Source of the DNA: an uncultured Paracoccaceae bacterium
GTDB taxonomy: Bacteria > Pseudomonadota > Alphaproteobacteria > Rhodobacterales > Rhodobacteraceae
Direction of reading: 5' to 3'
Length of the DNA stretch: 39,331 nt
Assembly (NCBI GenBank): GCA_905182165.1
Contig: CAJJAK010000005.1
Coordinates: 1 to 39,331 of the forward strand
Shown piece by piece: positions 17,304 through 26,808 of this stretch. Numbering within the stretch: position 1 is the first letter of the stretch; the number at the start of each line of letters is the position of its first letter. Below the pieces are notes generated by a model that saw only the letters and a program-made list of their open reading frames with translations, was not told the DNA's origin and did no database searches. Position numbers and translations under genes: made by a program.

Positions 17304-18907
17304 AATCTTTCTCCATTTAGGATTTTTTGATAAGTTGATAAAATAGATTTTAATTCAGCTTGATACCATCGACCGACAATGTGCATGTCTGGTCTGATTA
17401 AGTAAGCTGAACCATCAATTGCACCATAATGCTTTGAAATTTCAGATTCTGGATCAATATAAATTATATTTAAGTTAAGTGCTTGCTTTATATTTGGGGG
17501 GTTTTTTTCCAAACCATATTACGTTAAATTTGGGGTCTAAGTCATCACTCAGAAAATTATTCCCATTCAAAAAATTTTCTATAACCGCACCTGGCTTTGG
17601 CCCTAATTTAAATCTTTGATCATCCTTCATCGTTATTTGGCTATTCACATAGGTGTAAGGCTTCATTTGTCGTGGGTTAGCTAGTTCGCCTGCAAATTTA
17701 TATCTAAGAGCTAATGACAAGGCAGCATCACGCATCGTTAACCATCCGTAACTGGGTGGTGTCATAAACCTTGTTGATTTTATGGCATTAGAAAAAACAT
17801 CCAAAGTTGCTCCACGTCTCTCAGTTGTGTAGCTATTTAGTAATTCTTTTGTAGCCTTTCCTTTTAATAAAAAAGCGAGCTTCCAGCCAATATTTTGGGC
17901 ATCTGCTAGGCCATTATTTAAACCCCTAACACCAAATATAGGAACAATATGAGCACTATCACCAATAAAAAAAACTGGCCCATGCTGATAACTATCAAGT
18001 GCTAACGTATTAGCAGAATAATTACTCCACCATTCTAATTCCCACTTTCCTGTGTAGCCAATATCTAAAAGAACTGCAGATACGCGTTCTTAACAATATT
18101 TTCTTTTACTGCTTCAAGTGGATCTTCATCATTTGTTATCTGATAATCTATTCGCCAAATATCATCAGGTTGTTTATGGATTAGAACAGTTCCACCTCTT
18201 CTGCAATCAGGATCAAATAAGGCTCTTCGGATGGTTGGATAATCGTGTTTCATCTGAACATCTGCTATTATATAGCGCCCTTCAAAGTTTTCACCATTCA
18301 AGCGTAAGTTCATTGAGTTGCGTATTGTACTATTTGCTCCATCAGCAGCAAGAACCCATTTCGTCTTTAATTTATAATTCTGACTTGGGTCATTTATCTC
18401 TAAAATCGCATGGTCTTTATGCACATTTATGTTCTCAACACGTGATTGCCATCTTATATCGATATTAGGTTGTTTTATGGCTTCATCGTGAAGAAATTTT
18501 TCTATATATTGCTGTTCCAAATTATACATTGGGCGGTATTTTTGATTTTCACTGTCAGGCATATCAAATTCTAATATTTGCTTGCCACGATAAAAAGATC
18601 TACCTTTTGTCCATCCTAATGCTTTTTTTGTAAATTGATTTATCACCCCTAGCGTATCGAATATATGAAAACTTTGCCTAGCTATACAAATTGCGCGACT
18701 ACCATCATTGAATGTATCTTTCGCTTCTAAAATTACTGAAGATACCCCATATTTTGCTAATGTTAATGCTGCTGTTAAGCCAATTGGACCAGCGCCAACA
18801 ATTGTGACATCTACTGCTTCCTCTTTGTTTTTATTAAATTTGGGTGCTCTAAACTTTGGGTATTCAAAGTATAATGACTCAAGTTGTTCTCTTCCATATG
18901 GTCGCAT
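17300..18907 (-). CDS. FAD-dependent aromatic monooxygenase, MhpA/PHBH-like (frameshifted)
   Basis: About 535 residues. FAD-binding motifs are complete: VTIVGAGPIGLTAALTLAKYG near the N-terminus (in pieces), AADGANS in the middle, and FIGDSAHIVPIFGVRGLNNGLAD. The C-terminal part resembles the thioredoxin-like tail of phenol and 3-(3-hydroxyphenyl)propionate hydroxylases. Two one-base shifts break it, near 18083 and near 17510; the second sits in an A7C6 run of the coding strand. The ATG at 18907 (MRPYGREQ) is preceded by GAAGGA at good spacing; an upstream TTG would contain that site. The family hydroxylates phenolic or heteroaromatic acids with NAD(P)H and O2. Its substrate is not evident. 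It is divergent from the M20-HyuAB operon and may act on a product of those hydrolases. Confidence 0.82.
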
Positions 18908-18910
18908 AAT

Positions 18911-18939
18911 TTGGTCCTTCAAATTTAAATTACTATAAT
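18911..18939 (+). promoter_or_regulatory. Candidate sigma-70 promoter for the M20-HyuAB operon
   Basis: TTGGTC at 18911-18916 and a perfect TATAAT at 18934-18939 are separated by 17 bases, about 90 bases ahead of the M20 ATG at 19030. The -35 match is weak (three of six bases), so this is tentative. Confidence 0.3.
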
Positions 18940-19029
18940 AAAAAAGAATTTATTATGTACACCCGCAAATTAATCAATTTAACTTCAGAAATAGGAATCG
19001 TTATTAAAAGACAAGAGGGATAATATAAT

Positions 19030-20440
19030 ATGAATGAACATCCAGTATGGAATTATATTGATCAAAATGCTGATAGGTTTTTCACACTTGCAGATAATGT
19101 GTGGAACACGCCTGAGACTTGTTATGCTGAAAAATCATCAGTGGAATTTCATCGCAACGAATTATCTTATCAAGGTTTTAAAATTACTGAAAATGTGGCA
19201 GGAATTCCGACTGCTATCATGGGTGAGGCTGGCTCTGGTGGGCCAGTAATTGCAATCCTGGGAGAATTTGATGCTTTGGCTGGATTAAGCCAAGTTGCTG
19301 ATCTTCCTGAGCAAAAAGCGCTAATTTCGGGAGGAAATGGACATGGTTGTGGACATAATATGCTTGGTTCAGCTTCTTTTTTGGCGGCAGTAGCCGTTCG
19401 GGATTGGTTAAAAGAAACTGGGACTGCAGGAACGATCCGTTACTACGGTTGCCCTGCTGAAGAAGGTGGAGCAGGAAAAACATTTATGGTGCGTGATGGC
19501 GTATTTGATGATGTTGATATTGCCATCTCATGGCACCCCCACAGTATACCAGCGGTAATGAGAGGATCTTCGTTGGCTAACTGCCGTATTGATTTTTCTT
19601 TTAAAGGTCGTGCTTCTCATGCTGCTGGTGCACCACATCTGGGTCGCAGCGCTCTTGATGCTGCAGAGTTAATGAGTGTTGGTGTGAACTATTTACGCGA
19701 ACATATGCCAGATACGGCTCGGGTGCATCACGCGATTATAGATGGAGGAGGAATCTCCCCAAATGTTGTTCAGGCAAATGCCTTAGTTCGTTATGTAGTA
19801 CGGTCTGAGACAACACCTGAAATGTTAAAATTGTTAGAAAGAGTAAGGAAAGTGGCGAATGGCGCTGCAATTATGACTGAAACTGAAGTAACGGATAGTA
19901 TTTTAGCTGCAGTTTCAAATATACTTCCAAACGACCCTCTTTGTGACGCCATGCAGCGAAATTTAGATATGGTTGGTCCACCCTCGTTTGAAAAAGAAGA
20001 CTATGCTTATGCAGATAACTTTACAAAAACATTTTCAGTTGATGACATTTATGAGTCATACAAGAGTGTAGGCATCGTCCGTGCAGAAGACTCAAGAAAA
20101 TATAACCGAGTATACAAACTCACATACTTATGGCTCTACTGATGTTGGTGACGTTAGTTGGCTTGTTCCAACTGTACAATTATGGGGAGGTAATTATGCA
20201 ATTGGGACACCATTCCATTCTTGGCAAATGGTTGCTCAAGGTAAAAGTGCGATGGCATATAAAGGAATGACACATGCAGCTTCAGTCATGGCTGCAACGG
20301 CGGTAGACGTTATCTTGGACCAAGATTTGCGAAATAATGCATTAGCTGATTTGAAAAATAAAGTTGGCTTGGATGGATACATATGTCCCTTACTAAAAGG
20401 ATCAACTCCCCCTATTAAAGCAATGGGTGGCACTTTGTGA
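19030..20440 (+). CDS. M20-family amidohydrolase (AbgB-like) (frameshifted)
   Basis: About 470 residues, related to the aminobenzoyl-glutamate utilisation protein AbgB and other M20D amidohydrolases. Metal-site residues are visible: GHGCGHN (His105, Cys107, His109), Glu144-Glu145 and HPH (His169-His171). The dimerisation domain follows with SFKGRASHAAGAPHLGRSALDA. A frameshift between about 20050 and 20100 separates this from the C-terminal STDVGDVSWLVPT and GTPFHSW segments, which are well conserved. AGAGGG precedes the ATG. The terminal TGA overlaps the GTG start of HyuA (GTGA). The family hydrolyses N-acyl or aryl-amide bonds of amino acids in the cytoplasm. It heads an operon with hydantoinase/oxoprolinase subunits, so a cyclic or acylated amide substrate is likely. 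Confidence 0.85.
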
Positions 20441-22578
20441 GTATTTCCGCAAAACCTAATAACAATAGATTGGGGGTCGATATTGGGGGTACTTTTACTG
20501 ATGTGGTTTTGGAAACAAAATCAAGTCATTATTCTACCAAAGTTCTAACTAATAAAGAAAACCCTGTGGCTGCTATAATAGAAGGTATTGAAGTTGTATG
20601 TTTAGAAGCAGGAATTGCACTTAGTGACTTGACGCAAGTAATACATGGTACAACTTTAGCAACAAATGCTTTGATAGAACGAAATGGTGCTAAAACGGCT
20701 TTAATTACTACCGAGGGATTTCGTGATGTCATAGAGATGCGAACGGAAAGTAGGTTTGAACAATATGATCTTAATCTACGCTTACCTGAGCCACTTTTAC
20801 CAAGAGATCAGCGTTACGTGTTGAAAGAAAGAGTAGACGCTCAAGGTCAAATATTGATCCCACTTGATATAGAAGAGTTGGAAGATTTGATAAGTGAACT
20901 AAGCAGGAATGGTTATGAAAGTATTGCCGTAGGATTTTTACACTCTTATACAAATAATTTACATGAAAATATGGTGCGTAAAGCACTTAAAAACCGATTG
21001 CCCAACATAATGGTTTCCCTGTCTTCAGAGGTTTCACCACAGGTTCGTGAGTATGAACGGTTTAGTACTACTGTTGCCAATGCTTATATTAAGCCTTTAA
21101 TGAAAAGTTACCTTATCAAGTTTCTAGCCAGGTTGAGAGAGAAACATATAAATTGTCCTGCCTTTTTGATGCACTCAGGGGGTGGAATAATTTCTTTTGA
21201 AGATGCTGCAGAATTTCCAGTTAGGTTGGTTGAATCTGGCCCAGCTGGAGGTGCCATGTTTGCGGCTGACATAGCTTCCAAGTATGGACTCAAAAAAGTA
21301 CTTAGTTTTGATATGGGCGGTACAACTGCTAAAATTTGTTTGATAAATGATTATACGCCCAAAACTAGTCGAGTTTTCGAAGTTGCACGAACTTATCGTT
21401 TTAAAAAAGGTTCAGGCATCCCAATATCTATACCAGTAATTGACATGGTGGAAATAGGAGCAGGGGGAGGTTCATTGGTTACTATTGATTCCTTAAGTCA
21501 AATTAGAGTAGGGCCAAAAAGTGCAGGATCTGATCCAGGGCCAGCATGTTTTGGTAAAGGTGGAGAAAACCCTACTGTAACTGATGCTGATTTATTGCTT
21601 GGCAAGCTTGATCCAAAAAACTTTGCTGGCGGGTCAATTGTGTTGAAAACAGAAATGGCAAAACTAGCAATAGAAAGTGATGTAGGAGCTAAATTACAAA
21701 TGGATTCGAATGAATCTGCTTGGGGTATTTCTGAAGTTGTAGATGAAAACATGGCTAATGCAGCACGTATTCATGCTGTGGAAAATGGACAAGATTTGAA
21801 CGAATATACGATGATTGCTTTTGGAGGAGCGGCTCCATTACATGCGTCAAGGTTGTGTGAAAAAATTGGAATAACAAGGTGTATGATTCCAAAAGGGGCG
21901 GGAGTTGGTTCTGCAATAGGGTTTTTAAAAGCACCCTTTAGCTTTGAAGCCAGTCGATCAATATTTATGAGATTACCAGAATTCAATGGTGATTTAGCAA
22001 AAAAAATATTTACTGATATGGAGGATGAAACGTCACGCTTTGTACGCTCGTGTGATGAGCATGCTGAGCTAAATTCAGACTTTAAAGTTTACATGCGTTA
22101 TTCTGGGCAAGGTTGGGAAATACCTATTAAATTTACAAAGAAAGAAATAAATAATCCAACAAAGGAAGCCTTTCAAAATAGATTTGAAGAGGAATACATA
22201 AATCTTTTTGGTCGATCAGTCTCTGGTATGAAAATTGAAATCACCGTTTGGGCAGTCAATACATTTACGCTACTACCAAAAAATAATGCTGAGCCTGATA
22301 TTGAAGAGATCAATAAAGTTTCTTTTGAAGATCATCGTTCAATTTTCGATGCTGGGCGCAGTCAAAACGTCGATGCAATGCAAGTAAATAGAGATGAACT
22401 TACTAAAAATTCCTGGTTAGCTGGTCCAGCAGTAATCACCGAAAAAGAGACGGCAACCATAGTGTCATGTAGTTTCTCAGCAGTAGTTCGAAATGATGGA
22501 TGTTTGGATTTAAGAATGAATCATGGGAAAAATTCGATCGATGATCTGTTGCTGTCGTCAGGAGCTTTAAATGACTAA
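20437..22578 (+). CDS. Hydantoinase/oxoprolinase subunit A (HyuA family)
   Basis: An intact 713-residue ATP-dependent amidohydrolase subunit. It starts with GTG. The nucleotide-binding GVDIGGTFTD (residues 13-22) and HGTTLATNALIERNG are classic, and the second actin-like element SFDMGGTTAK lies near residues 289-298. The VESGPAGG motif and the conserved GAGGGS and GPKSAGSDPGPACFGKGG segments follow. Family members open hydantoin, N-methylhydantoin, 5-oxoproline or related lactam rings, or carboxylate ketones (acetone and acetophenone carboxylases), with ATP. The B subunit follows with an 8-base overlap. The exact substrate cannot be read, but the M20 gene upstream and the FAD amine oxidase downstream point to an amide or lactam. 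Confidence 0.9.
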   Translation: MSISAKPNNNRLGVDIGGTFTDVVLETKSSHYSTKVLTNKENPVAAIIEGIEVVCLEAGIALSDLTQVIHGTTLATNALIERNGAKTALITTEGFRDVIEMRTESRFEQYDLNLRLPEPLLPRDQRYVLKERVDAQGQILIPLDIEELEDLISELSRNGYESIAVGFLHSYTNNLHENMVRKALKNRLPNIMVSLSSEVSPQVREYERFSTTVANAYIKPLMKSYLIKFLARLREKHINCPAFLMHSGGGIISFEDAAEFPVRLVESGPAGGAMFAADIASKYGLKKVLSFDMGGTTAKICLINDYTPKTSRVFEVARTYRFKKGSGIPISIPVIDMVEIGAGGGSLVTIDSLSQIRVGPKSAGSDPGPACFGKGGENPTVTDADLLLGKLDPKNFAGGSIVLKTEMAKLAIESDVGAKLQMDSNESAWGISEVVDENMANAARIHAVENGQDLNEYTMIAFGGAAPLHASRLCEKIGITRCMIPKGAGVGSAIGFLKAPFSFEASRSIFMRLPEFNGDLAKKIFTDMEDETSRFVRSCDEHAELNSDFKVYMRYSGQGWEIPIKFTKKEINNPTKEAFQNRFEEEYINLFGRSVSGMKIEITVWAVNTFTLLPKNNAEPDIEEINKVSFEDHRSIFDAGRSQNVDAMQVNRDELTKNSWLAGPAVITEKETATIVSCSFSAVVRNDGCLDLRMNHGKNSIDDLLLSSGALND

Positions 22579-24274
22579 AATGTCGAATGTAGCTCATCAA
22601 GTAATGTGGAATAGATTAATTTCTATAGTTGAAGAGCAGGCTCAGGCACTTATTCGAACAGCTTTTTCAACATCTGTCAGAGAGGCGGGTGATCTCTCTG
22701 CTGGAGTTTATAATGCAGAGGGTAAAATGCTGGCACAAGCGGTCACTGGGACGCCAGGGCACGTTAATGCGATGGCTGATTCTGTCTCACATTTTCTTCG
22801 TAAGATTGGTTTGAAAAATATTTTGGAAGGTGATGTATATATAACGAATGACCCATGGGAAGGTACTGGGCATTTACATGATATAACGGTTGTGACACCA
22901 GTATTTTTTAAGAATAAGCTTGTTAGCTTTTTTGCTTGTACAGCCCATGTTGTGGATATCGGTGGTCGGGGGTTTGGTGCTGATGCCAATTCTATTTATG
23001 AAGAAGGTATTTATATTCCAATAATGAAATTTATTGCTTCTGGTGAGGTTGATAAAACTTTGATCACTATGCTTAGAGCTAACGTTCGTGAGCCAGATCA
23101 GCTAATTGGCGATATTCATGCTCTCGCAACTTGTAATGAAATTGGGTATCGACGTCTGAATTCCATGATGAGTGAATTTGAAATTAACAACCTTAATGAT
23201 ATTGCTAATTTTATTTTAACAAACTCATTAAAGGCCACTTTACAATGTATTAATTCATTACAAACTGGATTTGCTGAGGGATCAATGACGATTGATGGGT
23301 ACGAAAAGGCTGTCAATTTACATGTTGGAATAACTATAAAAAATGATCGAGTTATTTGCGATTGGTCGGGCACTTCGGGAATTGACAAAAAAGGTATAAA
23401 TGTTCCTTTAGTTTATACTAAAGCTTACTCTTGTTATGCTCTGAAATGTGCTATAGCGCCTGATATTCCAAACAATGCAGCGTCATTAGAACCATTTGAA
23501 GTTGTGGCGAGCGAAGGTTCAATTGTTAATGCAATTCATCCTGCTCCTGTAGCATTAAGGCATGTGATAGGTCATATGTTGCCAGATGCCATATATGATG
23601 CATTAGACAAATTATTACCTAATACGGTTCCTGCTGAGGGAGCTGGGTGTTTATGTAATTTTCAAATTTCCTTAAGAGCAAAAGCATGTTCAAATTTAAC
23701 CAATCAAGTGTCTCGTGCAGAGGTTTTAACATTTAATTCTGGAGGTTCTGGAGCGAGACCTACGTTAGATGGTATGAATGCCACAGCTTTTCCATCAGGT
23801 GTTATGACCATGCCAGTTGAGGTTACTGAACAAGTTGGTCCAATAATTATTTGGCGAAAAGAGTTACGTCCTGATAGTGGAGGTGCTGGGACATTTCGTG
23901 GTGGATTAGGTCAGCTTATGGAGGTTGGCTCGAGAGAGGGGTTCGAATTTGATATTCAAGCAATGTTTGATCGTCTAAAATATCCTGCTAGAGGGCGCCG
24001 CGGTGGGTGTAATGGTGCTGTGACAAAGGTATCCCTTGATGACGGAAAATTGTTAAAAGGAAAAGGCAAACAATCTGTGCCTTATGGGCTAAAGGTTAAA
24101 ATGGCATTTCCAGGAGGTGCTGGTTATGGAGACCCTTTGAAACGTGATTTAGACCAAGTTAAATCAGATCTTCGAATGGGCTTCATAACACCAGAATATG
24201 CCTCCAAATATCACGATTTTAATAATGAAGAATTTTTTAATAAAATAAACTTTCCTAATAAGAAAGAGGTGTGA
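22571..24274 (+). CDS. Hydantoinase/oxoprolinase subunit B (HyuB family)
   Basis: An intact 567-residue subunit, full length for the family. Conserved stretches include AFSTSVREAGDLSAGVYN near residue 35, DVYITNDPWEGTGHLHDIT near residue 100, the glycine-rich DIGGRGFGADANSIYEEG, and near the end GPIIIWRKELRPDSGGAGTFRGGLGQ and FPGGAGYGDP. It pairs with the preceding A subunit (8-base overlap); the two make the ATP-dependent ring-opening enzyme. The stop overlaps the GTG start of the FAD oxidoreductase (GTGA), so all four genes from the M20 gene on are translationally linked. Confidence 0.92.
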   Translation: MTKMSNVAHQVMWNRLISIVEEQAQALIRTAFSTSVREAGDLSAGVYNAEGKMLAQAVTGTPGHVNAMADSVSHFLRKIGLKNILEGDVYITNDPWEGTGHLHDITVVTPVFFKNKLVSFFACTAHVVDIGGRGFGADANSIYEEGIYIPIMKFIASGEVDKTLITMLRANVREPDQLIGDIHALATCNEIGYRRLNSMMSEFEINNLNDIANFILTNSLKATLQCINSLQTGFAEGSMTIDGYEKAVNLHVGITIKNDRVICDWSGTSGIDKKGINVPLVYTKAYSCYALKCAIAPDIPNNAASLEPFEVVASEGSIVNAIHPAPVALRHVIGHMLPDAIYDALDKLLPNTVPAEGAGCLCNFQISLRAKACSNLTNQVSRAEVLTFNSGGSGARPTLDGMNATAFPSGVMTMPVEVTEQVGPIIIWRKELRPDSGGAGTFRGGLGQLMEVGSREGFEFDIQAMFDRLKYPARGRRGGCNGAVTKVSLDDGKLLKGKGKQSVPYGLKVKMAFPGGAGYGDPLKRDLDQVKSDLRMGFITPEYASKYHDFNNEEFFNKINFPNKKEV

Positions 24275-25500
24275 TCTTGAGTAGTCATTTGGGGGAAAGT
24301 ATACCAAGAAAATCTAGTTATGATATTGTAATTATTGGTGGTGCGATAATGGGTACAGCTGCAGCGTGGTTTCTATCCAATAATAAAGATTTTAATGGTT
24401 CAGTTTTGATTGTTGAAAAAGATCCAAGTTACGAATTTAGCTCAACTGCGCGAACTAATTCTTGTATTAGGCAGCAATTTAGCCGTGAATTAAACATTAG
24501 AATTTCACAATTCACAGCGGATTTTGTTAAAAACTTTCGAAGGTATTTAGGGGATGATGATAGAATTCCAACATTAAATATACAGAATTATGGATATATG
24601 TATTTAGCTAATAGTGAAGATAAGGCTAAGTCTTTACGCACTATTCAGAAAACTCAATTACAAGCTGGTGCTGGTACAACCTTAATGACTCCTGATGAAA
24701 TAAAAAGTGAATATCCATTTTACAATGTGGAAGATATATTCTTGGGCAGCATAAATACCATTGATGAAGGTTATTGGGACGGTGGGACGGTATTTGATTG
24801 GCTGCGCCGATCTTCGGTAAATAGAGGTATTGAGTATATTTCAAATGAAGTTGTGGGAATTAATAAGAATTCTAATGGCACCATGGTGGACAGTATAAGC
24901 TTGAAGTCGGGTGAAGTAATAAGCTGTGGGGCAGTGGTAAATGCGGCTGGTCCACGTGCTTCAAAAGTAACAGAAATGCTTGGTATAAAAATACCGGTGG
25001 AACCCAGGAAACGCTATACTTGGGTATTTTCTGCAGAACACCCTCTCGAACGAGACTTGCCTTTGACTATAGATCCTTCGGGCATTCATGTCCGTCAAGA
25101 GGGGCCAAAGACTTATTTGGCAGGTAGTAAAGGGTTTTCTGACGTTCAGGCAGATTTTGATGATTTTTCTATGGATCCTAACCTTTGGGAAGATTATGTT
25201 TGGCCTATTATTGCCAATCGTATTCCAGCGTTTGAATCAATTAAAATTGTGACTGAATGGGTTGGGCACTATGCTTTTAATACCTTGGATCAAAATGCTA
25301 TCATAGGCCCTCATTCAGAAGTGAATAACTTTATGTTTATGAATGGGTTTTCAGGGCATGGGTTGCAGCAAGCACCCGCTATGGGTCGTGGCATGTCTGA
25401 ATTATTGATTTATGGAACCTACCAAAATCTTGATTTGTCATCTTTTAGCTATGATCGCGTTTTAAAAAACGAACCATTTTTGGAAGAAGCAATAATTTAA
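24271..25500 (+). CDS. FAD-dependent amine/amino-acid oxidoreductase (DAO family)
   Basis: An intact 409-residue flavoprotein. The N-terminal dinucleotide-binding motif is DIVIIGGAIMGTAAAWFL (residues about 19-36), followed by EKDPSYEFSSTARTNSCIRQQF, typical of the sarcosine/dimethylglycine oxidase-like group of the DAO superfamily. VVNAAGPRASKV and, near the C-terminus, NGFSGHGLQQAPAMGRGMSE are also family hallmarks. It oxidises a C-N bond of an amine or N-methyl amino acid, passing electrons to O2 or a carrier. The start is GTG in the GTGA overlap with hyuB; a TTG at 24277 is possible. After ring opening by HyuAB, an N-substituted amino acid would be a sensible substrate, which is inference. 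Confidence 0.87.
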   Translation: MILSSHLGESIPRKSSYDIVIIGGAIMGTAAAWFLSNNKDFNGSVLIVEKDPSYEFSSTARTNSCIRQQFSRELNIRISQFTADFVKNFRRYLGDDDRIPTLNIQNYGYMYLANSEDKAKSLRTIQKTQLQAGAGTTLMTPDEIKSEYPFYNVEDIFLGSINTIDEGYWDGGTVFDWLRRSSVNRGIEYISNEVVGINKNSNGTMVDSISLKSGEVISCGAVVNAAGPRASKVTEMLGIKIPVEPRKRYTWVFSAEHPLERDLPLTIDPSGIHVRQEGPKTYLAGSKGFSDVQADFDDFSMDPNLWEDYVWPIIANRIPAFESIKIVTEWVGHYAFNTLDQNAIIGPHSEVNNFMFMNGFSGHGLQQAPAMGRGMSELLIYGTYQNLDLSSFSYDRVLKNEPFLEEAII

Positions 25501-25534
25501 ACTTTAGATTTATATCATCACAGGGGAAATTATA

Positions 25535-26371
25535 ATGAAAAAACTTGTTTTAACTGGAGCTGCCGGTCGTTTAGGCTCTTATTTAAGAGAACCTTTATCA
25601 GAACTTTGTGATAATTTAGTTTCGACAGATTTGGTTGAGGGAATAGGTAGTACTTATTCTGGAGAAACTTACATTAAAGCAGATTTGGCTAATTTTGATG
25701 AGGTTAATGCGTTAATGGATGGTGCTGAAATGATTGTGCATTTTGGTGCTCTTAGTGATGAAGATACTTTTGATGAGATATTAAGTTCTAATATTATTGG
25801 GGCTTATAACGTTTGGGAAGCTGCTGCTCGTAATCACGTTAATCGAGTGATTTATGCTAGTTCCATACATGCTGTGGGTATGTACCCAAAAAATGAATAC
25901 ATAGGCATTAATGTTCCTCACAGACCAGATACATTTTATGGTTTAGCCAAGTGTTTTGCTGAGGACCTGGCCAGTTTATATTGGGATAAAAAACAAGTTG
26001 AAGCGGTTTGTTTACGTATTTTATCTTGTGCTAAGGTTACTAGTAGTAGGGCTCTAGGGAGTTGGCTGAGTTATGATGATTTAATATTGTTGGTCAAAAG
26101 AGCAATTGATGCCCCCACTACAGGGTTCAGTATTATTTATGGAGTTTCTAATAATGATCGCACTCCCGTTGATAACAGTGAAGCTAGTTTTTTAGGGTAT
26201 AAACCCAAAGATAATGCTGAGCAATATGCTGATAAAATTTTGAAAAATGCGAACAAGGTAGATAAGAATGATCGTGCTCAAATCTTTCATGGTGGACCAT
26301 TTGCAGCGGTCGAGCTTGGCCAAAGTGGCAAGGCTATCATGCAAATAGTTGACGATAAAAAGATTAATTAA
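25535..26371 (+). CDS. Uronate dehydrogenase-like NAD-dependent epimerase/dehydratase family protein
   Basis: A 278-residue extended SDR protein. The NAD-binding motif is TGAAGRLG (residues 7-14), the catalytic Ser lies in ASSIHAVG (Ser109/Ser110) and the Tyr/Lys pair is YGLAK (Tyr135, Lys139). The segments RPDTFYGLAKCFAEDLASLY and TWLSYDDL-like GSWLSYDDL, and the ending FHGGPFA, closely follow bacterial uronate dehydrogenase, which oxidises galacturonate and glucuronate to the aldaric lactones. Relatives with other sugar substrates exist. AGGGG lies 8 bases before the ATG. It sits 34 bases after the FAD oxidoreductase gene and probably closes that operon, although a sugar-acid step does not fit the rest obviously. 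Confidence 0.78.
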   Translation: MKKLVLTGAAGRLGSYLREPLSELCDNLVSTDLVEGIGSTYSGETYIKADLANFDEVNALMDGAEMIVHFGALSDEDTFDEILSSNIIGAYNVWEAAARNHVNRVIYASSIHAVGMYPKNEYIGINVPHRPDTFYGLAKCFAEDLASLYWDKKQVEAVCLRILSCAKVTSSRALGSWLSYDDLILLVKRAIDAPTTGFSIIYGVSNNDRTPVDNSEASFLGYKPKDNAEQYADKILKNANKVDKNDRAQIFHGGPFAAVELGQSGKAIMQIVDDKKIN

Positions 26372-26379
26372 ATCTTTTT
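26357..26379 (+). terminator. Possible terminator hairpin overlapping the SDR stop codon
   Basis: A perfect 9-base inverted repeat, AAAAAGATT and AATCTTTTT, around a 5-base loop that contains most of the TAA stop. It ends in five T. The stem is AT-rich and therefore weak, and the symmetric T and A runs could serve both strands. Confidence 0.4.
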
Positions 26380-26429
26380 ATGCATACCTTTTATTAATTT
26401 ATGTCCTTATTTGGACAATAGATTAAGCG

Positions 26430-26754
26430 TTAATTCTCATCGACTATATAAATTTCAGATAACTCGAAACTCTCAATATGAGTACTTTGCTTTTCTAATG
26501 CTAAAGTAATTACGTAAAAAAGAGCTATTGAAATTAATAATGAAGTAAACACCTCCGTAAAACGAAGATAAATTATTTCTATAATAAACATATGTGCCTC
26601 AACTGCATTCTGACTTTTCAATGCCAGATTATTCTTTATAGTCTTATATTCACTTATATATTTTTTAAAATCAAGTATTAGTTTTTTTTGAGCAAAATAC
26701 TGCCTTAGAAATTTACTAAAAATCTCAATGGTATTTTAATTCTAAATATTGCAT
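26430..26754 (-). CDS. Possible small single-span membrane protein (frameshifted, hypothetical)
   Basis: On the minus strand a frame is open from about 26739 to the stop at 26430, but it has no ATG until deep inside. An ATG at 26754 starts MQYLEL in the adjacent frame, and loss of one A from an A4 run near 26738 would join it to the open frame, giving about 107 residues. The N-terminal half is basic and helical (KKLILDFKKYISEYK), then a hydrophobic stretch (FTSLLISIALFYVITLAL) that could span the membrane, then an acidic tail. I recognise no family. The ribosome site is weak. It could be chance in AT-rich DNA; the base-like and acid-like halves flanking a membrane span make it worth listing. 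Confidence 0.3.
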
Positions 26755-26808
26755 GTATTACTCAGCATAATAGAATGATGCCTGGTATTTTAAAAAAGGT
26801 ATTTGTAA

